6,574 bases of DNA from Pseudomonadota bacterium (GTDB lineage: Bacteria; Pseudomonadota; Alphaproteobacteria; Acetobacterales; Acetobacteraceae): contig JAJZHU010000138.1 of the NCBI GenBank assembly GCA_021798375.1, positions 1 to 6,574 on the forward strand. Direction: 5' to 3'. Positions 1-6,070 of the stretch are shown here, one piece after another (the stretch's first letter is position 1; every line of letters starts with the position of its first letter). Under the pieces are notes generated by a model. It saw nothing but the letters and a program-made list of their open reading frames with translations. It made no database searches and had not been told where the DNA came from. Position numbers and translations under genes: made by a program.

Positions 1-1
1 T

Positions 2-469
2 TATGGTGCGGAACTCGAAGTCCACGCGAATCTGGCAAATGGCTTGGTGTGGAGCGGAAGCGGCGACTATACCGACGCCTATCTGACACAAACCACCGCC
101 GGAACGGGGGAGCAAAAAGGCGCTCCTTTGCAAGACATCTCGCCGTGGACTGCCAGCACCTCGCTGGACTATAGTTTTCCCGTGAAAGACATGGAAGGCT
201 CCACGAGCATCGATTATGAATTTCAGGGCACCAGGACAGACGCAACCTATTACCCGATGAATCATCTGCCGGCGTATAGCCTGGTTAATCTGCGAGGAGG
301 CCTTTCGGAAGATGCCTGGACTGTCTCAGTGTTCGTCGATAACCTAACGAACACCCGCTCGTTGATTACCGATACGACATCGCTTTCCGTCAATTTGCCC
401 ACCTTTAATCGAATCGCGATGGGGCAACCTTTGACGATCGGTATGCAGCTCGATTACAAATTCCGATAG
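2..469 (+). CDS. TonB-dependent outer-membrane receptor, C-terminal fragment
   Basis: The reading frame is open from the first complete codon to TAG at 467-469, giving about 155 residues; the N-terminus (plug domain and most of the barrel) lies outside the window. What is visible is the last part of a TonB-dependent receptor beta-barrel: a Y-G-A-E-L-E strand near the start, alternating polar and aromatic strands (for example S-L-D-Y-S-F and S-I-D-Y-E-F-Q-G), an L-V-N-L-R-G-G strand, then V-F-V-D-N-L-T-N-T, the usual pre-terminal motif. It closes with Q-L-D-Y-K-F-R, an amphipathic last strand with Phe next to last, as expected for barrel assembly. Such receptors import siderophores, cobalamin or bulky organic ligands using TonB energy. 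The ligand cannot be told from this end. A 186-bp gap separates it from the molybdoenzyme operon, so a shared role is possible but unproven. Confidence 0.9.
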   Translation, partial: YGAELEVHANLANGLVWSGSGDYTDAYLTQTTAGTGEQKGAPLQDISPWTASTSLDYSFPVKDMEGSTSIDYEFQGTRTDATYYPMNHLPAYSLVNLRGGLSEDAWTVSVFVDNLTNTRSLITDTTSLSVNLPTFNRIAMGQPLTIGMQLDYKFR

Positions 470-655
470 TACGCCTGAGAGCCTGGAGTTTGACGACCTG
501 ATGTTGATCAAAATATCAGTGTCATCAGACTCCGGCTTGTTGCCTATTCATGGTATTTCCGGCGTGAGAATGACGAGATCCAGGGAAATAAGATCCTCAT
601 AATGGACATCCATGCGATACTAACGGGCGATTGACGTTCCAATTATAAGGTCACG
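470..655 (+). promoter_or_regulatory. Non-coding leader upstream of the molybdoenzyme operon
   Basis: This 186-bp gap has no convincing ORF and is the likely place for the promoter of the operon starting at 656. Visible structure includes an imperfect dyad at 498-528 (CTGATG at 498-503 against CATCAG at 523-528, with an inner TGAT at 505-508 and ATCA at 515-518) and a short inverted repeat ATGGA-CA-TCCAT at 602-613. The Shine-Dalgarno AAGG at 647-650 sits five bases before the ATG at 656. I could not pick a convincing -35/-10 pair. No stem followed by a T-tract is seen after the receptor stop codon, so transcriptional read-through from the receptor gene remains possible. Confidence 0.4.
498..528. 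repeat. Imperfect inverted repeat, possible operator
   Basis: Outer arms CTGATG (498-503) and CATCAG (523-528) are exact reverse complements. Inside lie TTGAT (504-508) and ATCAG (515-519), which resemble the half-sites of the FNR/CRP superfamily (TTGAT-N4-ATCAA). The spacing here is six bases rather than four, and the inner and outer dyad centres are about 1.5 bases apart, so this is not a canonical site. It lies about 130-160 bases before the alpha-subunit start, a plausible place for a regulator of an anaerobic respiratory operon. Chance is a real alternative in a short AT-rich stretch. Confidence 0.25.
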
Positions 656-3505
656 ATGAAAAACCTTTCTCGGCGATGGCTTCTAAAAGCCACCGGTAAA
701 GCCTCATTCGCCGCCGCCCTCGGCCAATGCTTCGTCTTCAGGACACTGGCAGCCACAGGCGACCCCCATGCTGTTTACCAATACACCGGGTGGGAGGAAT
801 TCCATCGCGCCCAGTGGACATGGGATAAAAAGACGCGCGGCGCTCATCTTATCAATTGCACCGGTGCCTGCCCGCATTTCGTCTATTCAAAAGACGGCGT
901 TGTCCTGCGTGAGGAGCAATCCAAGGACATGCCCTCCATGCCCGGCATTCCCGAATATAATCCACGCGGATGCAGCAAGGGCGAGTGCGCTGTCGATTAC
1001 CAATATGGTGCTCAACGCATTAAATATCCGCTGATCCGGGCCGGTGCGCGCGGCGAAGGTAAATGGCGCCGCGCTTCATGGGACGAAGCCCTTGAGATGA
1101 TCGCGGACAAAATTGTCGATACCATCAAGAATGAAGCGCCCGATTGCATCAGCGTTTTCTCGCCGGTGCCGGCGGTGGCGCCCGTATCTTTCTCGGCCGG
1201 TCATCGATTTGCCCATTATATCGGCGCCCACACCCACACCTTCTATGACTGGAACGGCGATCACCCAACCGGCCAAACGCAGACCTGCGGTGTCCAAAGC
1301 GACGTGTCTGAATGCGCCGACTGGTTTAACGCCAAACTTATTATACTGTGGGGATCCAACCCAGCGATGACGCGCATTCCAGATGCGCATTTTCTCTCCG
1401 AAGCCGCGTTGAACGGCACCAAGATTGTTTGCATCGCGCCCGATTATAATGCAACGGCCATTAAATCGGATACATGGCTTCACCCCAATCCCGGCACCGA
1501 CTCCGCGCTCGGCATGGCGATGGCGCATGTTATCATCGAGGAAAATCTCTTCGACGCGCATAATCTCAAGGAACAAACTGATCTGCCCTATCTCGTGCGC
1601 AGCGACACCACGCTTTTTTTGCGCGAGGCTGACATCGTCGAGGGTGGTTCGCCCGATAAATTTTATGCCTGGGATAGCAAGGCAGGCAAGCCCGTCATCA
1701 TGAAAGGCTGTTGGGGCGACGAACCGGCGCAAACAGCGCCTCCCATTGGTTTTCTTGGACGCAACACAAATATTTTTCCCAATAATTACATCGATCTTGG
1801 CGATCTGGATCCAGCGCTTGAAGGCCGCTACAACGTGTTGCTCAAGGACGGCAAAACAGTCGAAGTGAGTCCCGTCTTTGAGACCCTTAAGGCACGCATC
1901 ATCGACGAACACACGCCGGACAAGGCGGCGCAAATCTGCGGCGTTCCCGCCAAAGCCATCATCCGATTGGCCCGCGAATTTGCATCGGCAAAGCCGGCCA
2001 TGATCATCTCGGGCGGCGGTGCCAGCCATTGGTATTATGGCGATAATCTATTGCGTGTCTTTCATCTGTTGTCCGCGCTCACCGCCAACACGGGCAAGAA
2101 TGGGGGCGGCGTCAATCATTATACCGGACAGTGGAAACCAACCTTCCTTCCGGGAGTTGCAGCGCTCGCCTTTCCCGAGGGAACAGCCAAACAGCGTTTT
2201 TGTCAGACCACGATATGGACCTATATCCATGCCGAGATGAATGGCGAAATGAGCGGCTATAACAACATCGACACCGCCAAATATCTGCACGTGGCCATCG
2301 CCACCCATCAGATGCCAAATTTGCCAAGTGACGGGCGCACCCCGAAAGTGTTCATCGTCTATCGGGGCAACTGGCTGAATCAGGCCAAAGGCCAGAACCA
2401 TGTGTTACGTAATTTGTGGCCCAAACTTGAGCTTGTCGTCGATATCAATATTCGAATGGATTCGACCGCGCTTTACTCGGATGTTGTTCTGCCGTCGGCG
2501 CATTGGTACGAAAAGCTGGATCTCAATGTTACGGAAGAGCACAGCTTTATCAACATGACCGAACCGGCCATCAAGCCGATGTGGGAATCGAAAACCGACT
2601 GGCAAATATTTCTCGCCTTGTCGAAAAAGGTCGCGGAAGCCGCGGAGCGCAAGAATTTCACCACATTCAATGATGCACAATTCATGTGGGACCGCAATCT
2701 ATCGAATCTGTGGAATCAGATGACCAACAATGGCCGGTTGGCCGATGACGAAGCCGCCGCGCAATTCATTCTTGATAACGCCCCCCAAAGCAAAGGGATT
2801 ACGTTACAAATGCTGCGCGACGACGGCCCGCAAAGATTCAAATCCAACTGGACTTCGCCGGTGAATGAGGGCGTGCCCTATGTCCCGTTCCAAAACTATG
2901 TCATCGGCAAAAAGCCATGGCCGACTCTTACAGGACGCCAACAATTCTACCTGGACCACCCGACTTTCTTCGCAATGGGTCTTGAACTGCCAACCTACAA
3001 AGCGCCGATCGATGCCGACAAATTCCCGTTCCGTTTCAGTGCGCCGCACAGCCGTCATGCAGTTCACTCGACATTCACTGACAACATCTTGATGCTACGC
3101 CTAAGGCGCGGCGGACCGACGGTTGAAATTTCTCCCATCGACGCCAAGCCCCTTGGCATCAACGACAATGACTGGGTTGAAGTGTGGAACGACTGGGGCA
3201 AGGTCGTTTGCCGTGTCAAGCTGCGCATCGGCGAGCAGCGCGGCCGGGTTACAATGTGTGGCACGTCCGAACTCTATCTGGACTTTATCGAAGGCGACTC
3301 CCAGAGCATTAGCCCGATACGCATCACCCCGACTCATTTGGTCGGCAACTATGGACATCTGGTGTTTCGGCCCAACTACTATGGCCCTGGCGGCACGTTA
3401 AGCGACGTGCGAGTGAACATCAAGCGCGTGGAAAAACCACCGACAGAATGGGACAATCTGCTGAAAATGGTGGATTCGGAGATCGGTATCGCAAATGACC
3501 AATAA
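656..3505 (+). CDS. Periplasmic type II DMSO reductase-family molybdopterin oxidoreductase, catalytic alpha subunit
   Basis: This 949-residue protein is the catalytic subunit binding Mo-bis-MGD and one Fe-S cluster. A Tat signal opens it: S-R-R-W-L-L-K at residues 5-11, a hydrophobic stretch, and likely cleavage near residues 30-34. The FS0 motif is H64-x3-C68-x3-C72-x33-C106, followed by S-K-G; His as first ligand is the NarG/type II arrangement. Y-D-W-N-G-D at 197-202 matches the NarG region holding the Mo-ligating Asp, so D202 is the probable ligand. Next comes a NarG/ClrA-like stretch with W-G-S-N and P-D-A-H-F. H804-S-T starts the C-terminal dinucleotide-binding domain. At 949 residues it is much shorter than cytoplasmic NarG (about 1,250) and close in size to SerA, ClrA, DdhA and EbdA. 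AAGG at 647-650 supports the start. It overlaps the beta gene by 11 bp. Family and periplasmic location are secure. The substrate (oxyanion, sulfur compound, or hydrocarbon/sterol hydroxylation) is not. Confidence 0.93.
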   Translation: MKNLSRRWLLKATGKASFAAALGQCFVFRTLAATGDPHAVYQYTGWEEFHRAQWTWDKKTRGAHLINCTGACPHFVYSKDGVVLREEQSKDMPSMPGIPEYNPRGCSKGECAVDYQYGAQRIKYPLIRAGARGEGKWRRASWDEALEMIADKIVDTIKNEAPDCISVFSPVPAVAPVSFSAGHRFAHYIGAHTHTFYDWNGDHPTGQTQTCGVQSDVSECADWFNAKLIILWGSNPAMTRIPDAHFLSEAALNGTKIVCIAPDYNATAIKSDTWLHPNPGTDSALGMAMAHVIIEENLFDAHNLKEQTDLPYLVRSDTTLFLREADIVEGGSPDKFYAWDSKAGKPVIMKGCWGDEPAQTAPPIGFLGRNTNIFPNNYIDLGDLDPALEGRYNVLLKDGKTVEVSPVFETLKARIIDEHTPDKAAQICGVPAKAIIRLAREFASAKPAMIISGGGASHWYYGDNLLRVFHLLSALTANTGKNGGGVNHYTGQWKPTFLPGVAALAFPEGTAKQRFCQTTIWTYIHAEMNGEMSGYNNIDTAKYLHVAIATHQMPNLPSDGRTPKVFIVYRGNWLNQAKGQNHVLRNLWPKLELVVDINIRMDSTALYSDVVLPSAHWYEKLDLNVTEEHSFINMTEPAIKPMWESKTDWQIFLALSKKVAEAAERKNFTTFNDAQFMWDRNLSNLWNQMTNNGRLADDEAAAQFILDNAPQSKGITLQMLRDDGPQRFKSNWTSPVNEGVPYVPFQNYVIGKKPWPTLTGRQQFYLDHPTFFAMGLELPTYKAPIDADKFPFRFSAPHSRHAVHSTFTDNILMLRLRRGGPTVEISPIDAKPLGINDNDWVEVWNDWGKVVCRVKLRIGEQRGRVTMCGTSELYLDFIEGDSQSISPIRITPTHLVGNYGHLVFRPNYYGPGGTLSDVRVNIKRVEKPPTEWDNLLKMVDSEIGIANDQ

Positions 3506-4496
3506 ATCGAAAACCCCACAACGGCAATTGGTGTTTGTGATTGACCTCAATAAATGCATTGGCTGTCAGACATGTACTGTTGCCTGCAAGAAGCTTTGGA
3601 CGGCGGGGCCGGGGCAGGACTTTATGTACTGGCGCAATGTCGAGACGACGCCGGGAAAGGGGTACCCGATGCACTGGAAAAGCAAAGGGGGCGGATATAA
3701 AAACGGCGCATTGCAGATGGGCGATTTTCCAGCGCCGGATCAATATGGCGTGCCCTTTGATTTCGATTTCTTCGGCCGCCTGTTCGAGGGCAAGAAAGAT
3801 CGCGTAAAGCCAAGTCCGGCGCCGCGATCTGCGCCAAACTGGGATGAAGATCAGGGGGCCGACGACTATCCGAATAACTTCTTTTTCTACCTGCCACGTA
3901 TGTGCAATCACTGCGCCAAGCCCGCATGCCTTGAAGCCTGCCCGGAAGACGCCATCTACAAGCGCGAACAAGATGGTCTTGTCGTTATAAATCAGGACTA
4001 TTGCTTGAGTAAAAAATCCTGCATCAAGGCGTGCCCTTATGCGAAATCCTATTATAATTCTGTCACCGAGACGGCGAATAAGTGCATCGGCTGCTTCCCG
4101 CGCGTTGAAAAGGGCGTTGAACCGGTGTGCGTCGCCCAATGCGTTGGCCGCGCGATGCATGTGGGTTTCATCGACGACGAAGCCAGTTCTGTCCACAAGC
4201 TTGTCAAGCTGTGGAAGGTTGCCATGCCACTCTACCCCGAATTCGGCACCGAACCCAATGTGTTTTACGTGCCGCCCATCCTTGGCTCCAACAGGGAAGA
4301 CAATGACGGCGAAATATCCGGCAAGCCACGGATTCCCTTTGAGCACTTGATTGGCTTGTTCGGCTCCGGCGTGGTGATCACGCACGATCTTTTGAACGCC
4401 GAGCGCAATAGGAAAATAGCGGGGCAGGAATCTGAAATCATGGATGTATTGATCGGGCGGCGCAGCGCCGATATGATGAGTTTGTCGATAACATGA
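3495..4496 (+). CDS. Type II DMSO reductase-family Fe-S electron-transfer beta subunit
   Basis: This 333-residue polyferredoxin carries electrons between the alpha active site and the membrane partner. It has 15 cluster cysteines in four groups: C21-x2-C24-x2-C27-x3-C31; C137-x2-C140-x4-C145-x3-C149; C170-x5-C176-x3-C180; C197-x2-C200-x11-C212-x3-C216. This fits three [4Fe-4S] clusters and one [3Fe-4S] cluster, as in NarH and EbdB. In the third group the slot held by Trp in NarH and Tyr in EbdB (as I recall those sequences) is Lys173. The regions F-F-Y-L-P-R-M-C-N-H-C and E-F-G-T-E-P-N-V-F-Y-V-P-P are typical of the type II beta family. Length is close to SerB/EbdB and well short of NarH. It lacks a signal peptide, so it should be co-exported with alpha on the Tat pathway. 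Its start lies inside the alpha 3' end, with GGAG at 3478-3481 upstream. Its stop overlaps the chaperone start as ATGA. Confidence 0.95.
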   Translation: MTNKSKTPQRQLVFVIDLNKCIGCQTCTVACKKLWTAGPGQDFMYWRNVETTPGKGYPMHWKSKGGGYKNGALQMGDFPAPDQYGVPFDFDFFGRLFEGKKDRVKPSPAPRSAPNWDEDQGADDYPNNFFFYLPRMCNHCAKPACLEACPEDAIYKREQDGLVVINQDYCLSKKSCIKACPYAKSYYNSVTETANKCIGCFPRVEKGVEPVCVAQCVGRAMHVGFIDDEASSVHKLVKLWKVAMPLYPEFGTEPNVFYVPPILGSNREDNDGEISGKPRIPFEHLIGLFGSGVVITHDLLNAERNRKIAGQESEIMDVLIGRRSADMMSLSIT

Positions 4497-5173
4497 GACA
4501 CATGGGTGAAACGACCGACACGGAGATTCAACATGAGCTTGGCACCAGTGAAAGATCGCTTGTTCGCAGCCACATGTATTTTCTGTTGGCGGCGGGGTTT
4601 TCATTTCCTTCGCGGCAGTTCCATTCCTGTCTGGCGGACGGGACTTACAGCGAGGATATATGCGCGGCGTTGGCGGCATTGTTCCCGGAACTATATGTAA
4701 TATACAAAGATGAAATCGCATTCTCTCTGAGCACCGAATCTTCGTTCGAGGATTTCGAGGGATCCTTCCTGAGCGCATTTGAGATCAACATGCCGCAGCC
4801 AAGCGTGTCGCTTTATGAAGGCAGCTATGTCCAAAGAAACAACAGACCGGGGTTGCTGCTTGAAATAAAGGGATTTTACCGCCATTTCGGTCTGGAAATG
4901 GCCGCGTTGGTCAATGATCTCGATGATACACTCGCCGCGGAGCTTGAGTTCATGCAGTTCCTGACAGCCAAGCAGGCACAGGCGGACGAGCAGGGGACTG
5001 ATTCAGCACCCTACCGGCTTGCGCAGCGTGATTTTTTGAAACGCCATCTTACGGCGTGGCTTCCCGCCTTCAGCGCCGCCGCCGCCAGCAATATCCGAAA
5101 TGGTTTTTTTGTCGCGCTGGCCAAACTTGTGAATGATTTCGTGACACGCGATTTTACCGAGTCTCTTTCATGA
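4493..5173 (+). CDS. TorD/DmsD-like molybdoenzyme assembly chaperone (delta subunit type)
   Basis: This 226-residue, mostly helical protein without signal peptide or membrane segment resembles the delta chaperones of type II DMSO reductase operons (SerD, DdhD, ClrD, EbdD) and the wider TorD family. These cytoplasmic proteins bind the apo catalytic subunit or its Tat signal and hold back export until the cofactor is inserted; they are not part of the mature enzyme. Visible family features are F-E-D-F-E-G-S-F at 85-92, the P-x-x-S-L-Y-E-G-S-Y region ending at residue 112, G-F-Y-R-H-F-G-L at 127-134, and the E-L-E-F-M helix at 150-154, equivalent to the conserved acidic E-x-E-F/Y-M segment. The Pro-Asp-His usually seen before that helix appears as L-D-D (143-145). 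The start ATG overlaps the beta stop (ATGA), suggesting translational coupling; no strong Shine-Dalgarno is visible. ATG at 4502 is an alternative start. The stop overlaps the cytochrome start the same way. Confidence 0.85.
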   Translation: MRHMGETTDTEIQHELGTSERSLVRSHMYFLLAAGFSFPSRQFHSCLADGTYSEDICAALAALFPELYVIYKDEIAFSLSTESSFEDFEGSFLSAFEINMPQPSVSLYEGSYVQRNNRPGLLLEIKGFYRHFGLEMAALVNDLDDTLAAELEFMQFLTAKQAQADEQGTDSAPYRLAQRDFLKRHLTAWLPAFSAAAASNIRNGFFVALAKLVNDFVTRDFTESLS

Positions 5174-5766
5174 TGCCATCGACCGAGTCTGCCACCTATC
5201 ACACCAGGATTACGATCTTTCTGCATTGGTTCATGGCGCTGGCGATTCTCGGCATGTTGACGCTGGGATGGGGCTTTGATTATCTTCCCAAAGGTGAGGT
5301 GAAGCTCGGCTTGATCGGAGCGCACAAATCGATCGGCATCGTGATCTTATTTCTTGGCATCGCCCGGTTGGCCCGGCGGATAGCGCACCACGCGCGGAGT
5401 TTGCCCGCAATCCAATGTCTTTGGGGGCGAAGAATAGCATCGACCACCCATATCTTGCTTTACGTCGCGGTAATTGGCCTCCCGCTTAGCGGCTGGATGA
5501 TGGTCTCAGCCAGCCCTCGCAATATCCCAACCGTCCTGTTTGATATCTTACCGTGGCCGAACCTGCCGATTTTGCCAACGCTGGAAAACAGGGGGCAAAT
5601 TACCAGATATCTTTTGACCGCCCATTGGTGGATGTCGATCGTGCTTGCGGCACTGATCGCGGGACATGCAATGGCGGCCTTAAGACATCACTTTATATCC
5701 CGCGACGATACATTATTGCGCATGATGCCGCGCCTTGGCGGCAAGCGTCCGGCCAACCACGCATAA
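5170..5766 (+). CDS. Cytochrome b561, membrane di-heme quinone-linked subunit
   Basis: This 198-residue integral membrane protein has the standard four-helix pattern of bacterial cytochrome b561 (CybB/YodB type): helices at about 14-36, 52-70, 89-112 and 148-171. Likely heme b ligands are H19 (L-H-W), H52 (G-A-H-K-S), H152 (T-A-H-W-W) and H166 (A-G-H-A-M-A-A-L). G-x-H-K-S-x-G, L-S-G-W (106-109) and the final A-A-L-R-H-H-F-I-x-R-D-D-x-L-L-R-M-x-P block are strong family marks. The family exchanges electrons with ubiquinone or menaquinone in the inner membrane. Here it occupies the slot where ser, clr and ddh operons encode a soluble periplasmic heme-b gamma subunit, so it probably anchors the AB dimer and links it to the quinone pool. 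That role is inferred from position only. The start overlaps the chaperone stop (ATGA at 5170-5173), so it is clearly part of the operon; a second ATG follows at once at 5173. No c-type CxxCH motif is present. Confidence 0.92.
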   Translation: MMPSTESATYHTRITIFLHWFMALAILGMLTLGWGFDYLPKGEVKLGLIGAHKSIGIVILFLGIARLARRIAHHARSLPAIQCLWGRRIASTTHILLYVAVIGLPLSGWMMVSASPRNIPTVLFDILPWPNLPILPTLENRGQITRYLLTAHWWMSIVLAALIAGHAMAALRHHFISRDDTLLRMMPRLGGKRPANHA

Positions 5767-5771
5767 CGCCG

Positions 5772-5794
5772 GCGCCCGCGTGCGTGGGGCGCAC
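5772..5794 (+). terminator. GC-rich hairpin after the operon, weak terminator candidate
   Basis: GCGCCC (5772-5777) is the reverse complement of GGGCGC (5787-5792). An overlapping alternative stem pairs GTGCG (5780-5784) with CGCAC (5790-5794) around a TGGGG loop. It begins about five bases after the cytochrome stop codon, a natural place for a terminator or for a 3' stabilising stem. No T-tract follows, so classical Rho-independent termination is not supported. Confidence 0.3.
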
Positions 5795-5808
5795 CACTCC
5801 GAGACGAA

Positions 5809-5820
5809 TTTGTATACAAA
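5809..5820. promoter_or_regulatory. Perfect 12-bp palindrome TTTGTATACAAA, candidate operator
   Basis: The sequence is fully self-complementary. Its TGTATACA core has the GT...AC layout typical of operators for GntR-superfamily (FadR-type) regulators. It lies 43 bp after the operon stop and about 250 bp before the HdrA-like start. No regulator gene is in the window, so the binding protein and target promoter are unknown. Confidence 0.35.
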
Positions 5821-5934
5821 CCCGCCAGGGCATGACCGGGGCGCGTTCGGCCACGCGAAGACGCGAACCATGATCTACGTCAAAGTTATCCACCCGACTT
5901 CATGTCATTAAGCAGTGGTTAGCGGTGGCATATT

Positions 5935-5947
5935 GCCGTTTAACGGC
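5935..5947. repeat. Perfect inverted repeat GCCGTT-T-AACGGC
   Basis: Two 6-bp arms are exact reverse complements around one T. The single-base centre is too tight for a stable RNA loop without losing inner pairs, so it is better read as a possible protein-binding dyad than as a terminator. It lies about 125 bp before the HdrA-like start codon, within range of a promoter operator. A single occurrence could be chance. Confidence 0.25.
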
Positions 5948-6070
5948 CCGCGCCCGCCGTCGCCCGCCAACAGACGGCGTACGGGGCAGACCGGCCCAGA
6001 CCGCGCGGCGTCCCGCGCATTTTGGATACGGAAGCGGCTTTGAATACGCTAAGGCTGGGGGGGACTGCGG

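Larger units (their letters stand above)
5767..6070. other. Intergenic region with several short inverted repeats
   Basis: These 304 bp separate the molybdoenzyme operon from the HdrA-like gene. Short ORFs can be drawn on both strands, but they are Arg/Pro-rich, low in complexity and match no family I know, so I treat the stretch as non-coding. It contains a GC-rich potential hairpin just after the cytochrome stop (5772-5794), the 12-bp palindrome TTTGTATACAAA (5809-5820), the inverted repeat GCCGTT-T-AACGGC (5935-5947), and a GCCCGC-rich patch around 5946-5970. A promoter for the downstream gene is expected here, but I could not choose a good -35/-10 pair. No tRNA or rRNA was recognised. Confidence 0.5.

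Noticed and set aside
602..634. Ten-codon ORF (ATG 602 to TGA 634) in the operon leader
   Set aside because: There is no Shine-Dalgarno, and no codon runs suggest an attenuator peptide. ORFs this short are expected by chance.
725..730. Cys25 in the alpha signal region as a possible lipoprotein lipobox
   Set aside because: The sequence before it is L-G-Q-C. Gln at -1 does not fit the Gly/Ala/Ser rule, and the Tat signal explains the region.
1076..2029. Minus-strand open frame of 317 codons opposite the alpha subunit
   Set aside because: It is antisense to a well-supported molybdoenzyme and has no recognisable motifs. Such frames arise from GC-biased codon use on the real strand.
656..3505. 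Naming the alpha subunit narG, serA, clrA or ebdA
   Set aside because: Motifs point to the type II family but not to one substrate class, and the fourth subunit differs from all of those operons. A gene symbol would overstate the evidence.
3420..4778. Long open frame on the minus strand (452 codons) opposite the beta and chaperone genes
   Set aside because: It lies antisense to genes with clear family motifs and crosses both gene junctions. Its translation has no recognisable domain.
656..5766. Mobile element, CRISPR or phage origin for the operon
   Set aside because: No terminal repeats, transposase, integrase, tRNA attachment site or regular repeat array is visible in the window.
5886..5894. 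TTATCCACC, an 8-of-9 match to a DnaA box
   Set aside because: A single near-match without a cluster, an AT-rich unwinding element or origin-linked genes does not support a replication origin.
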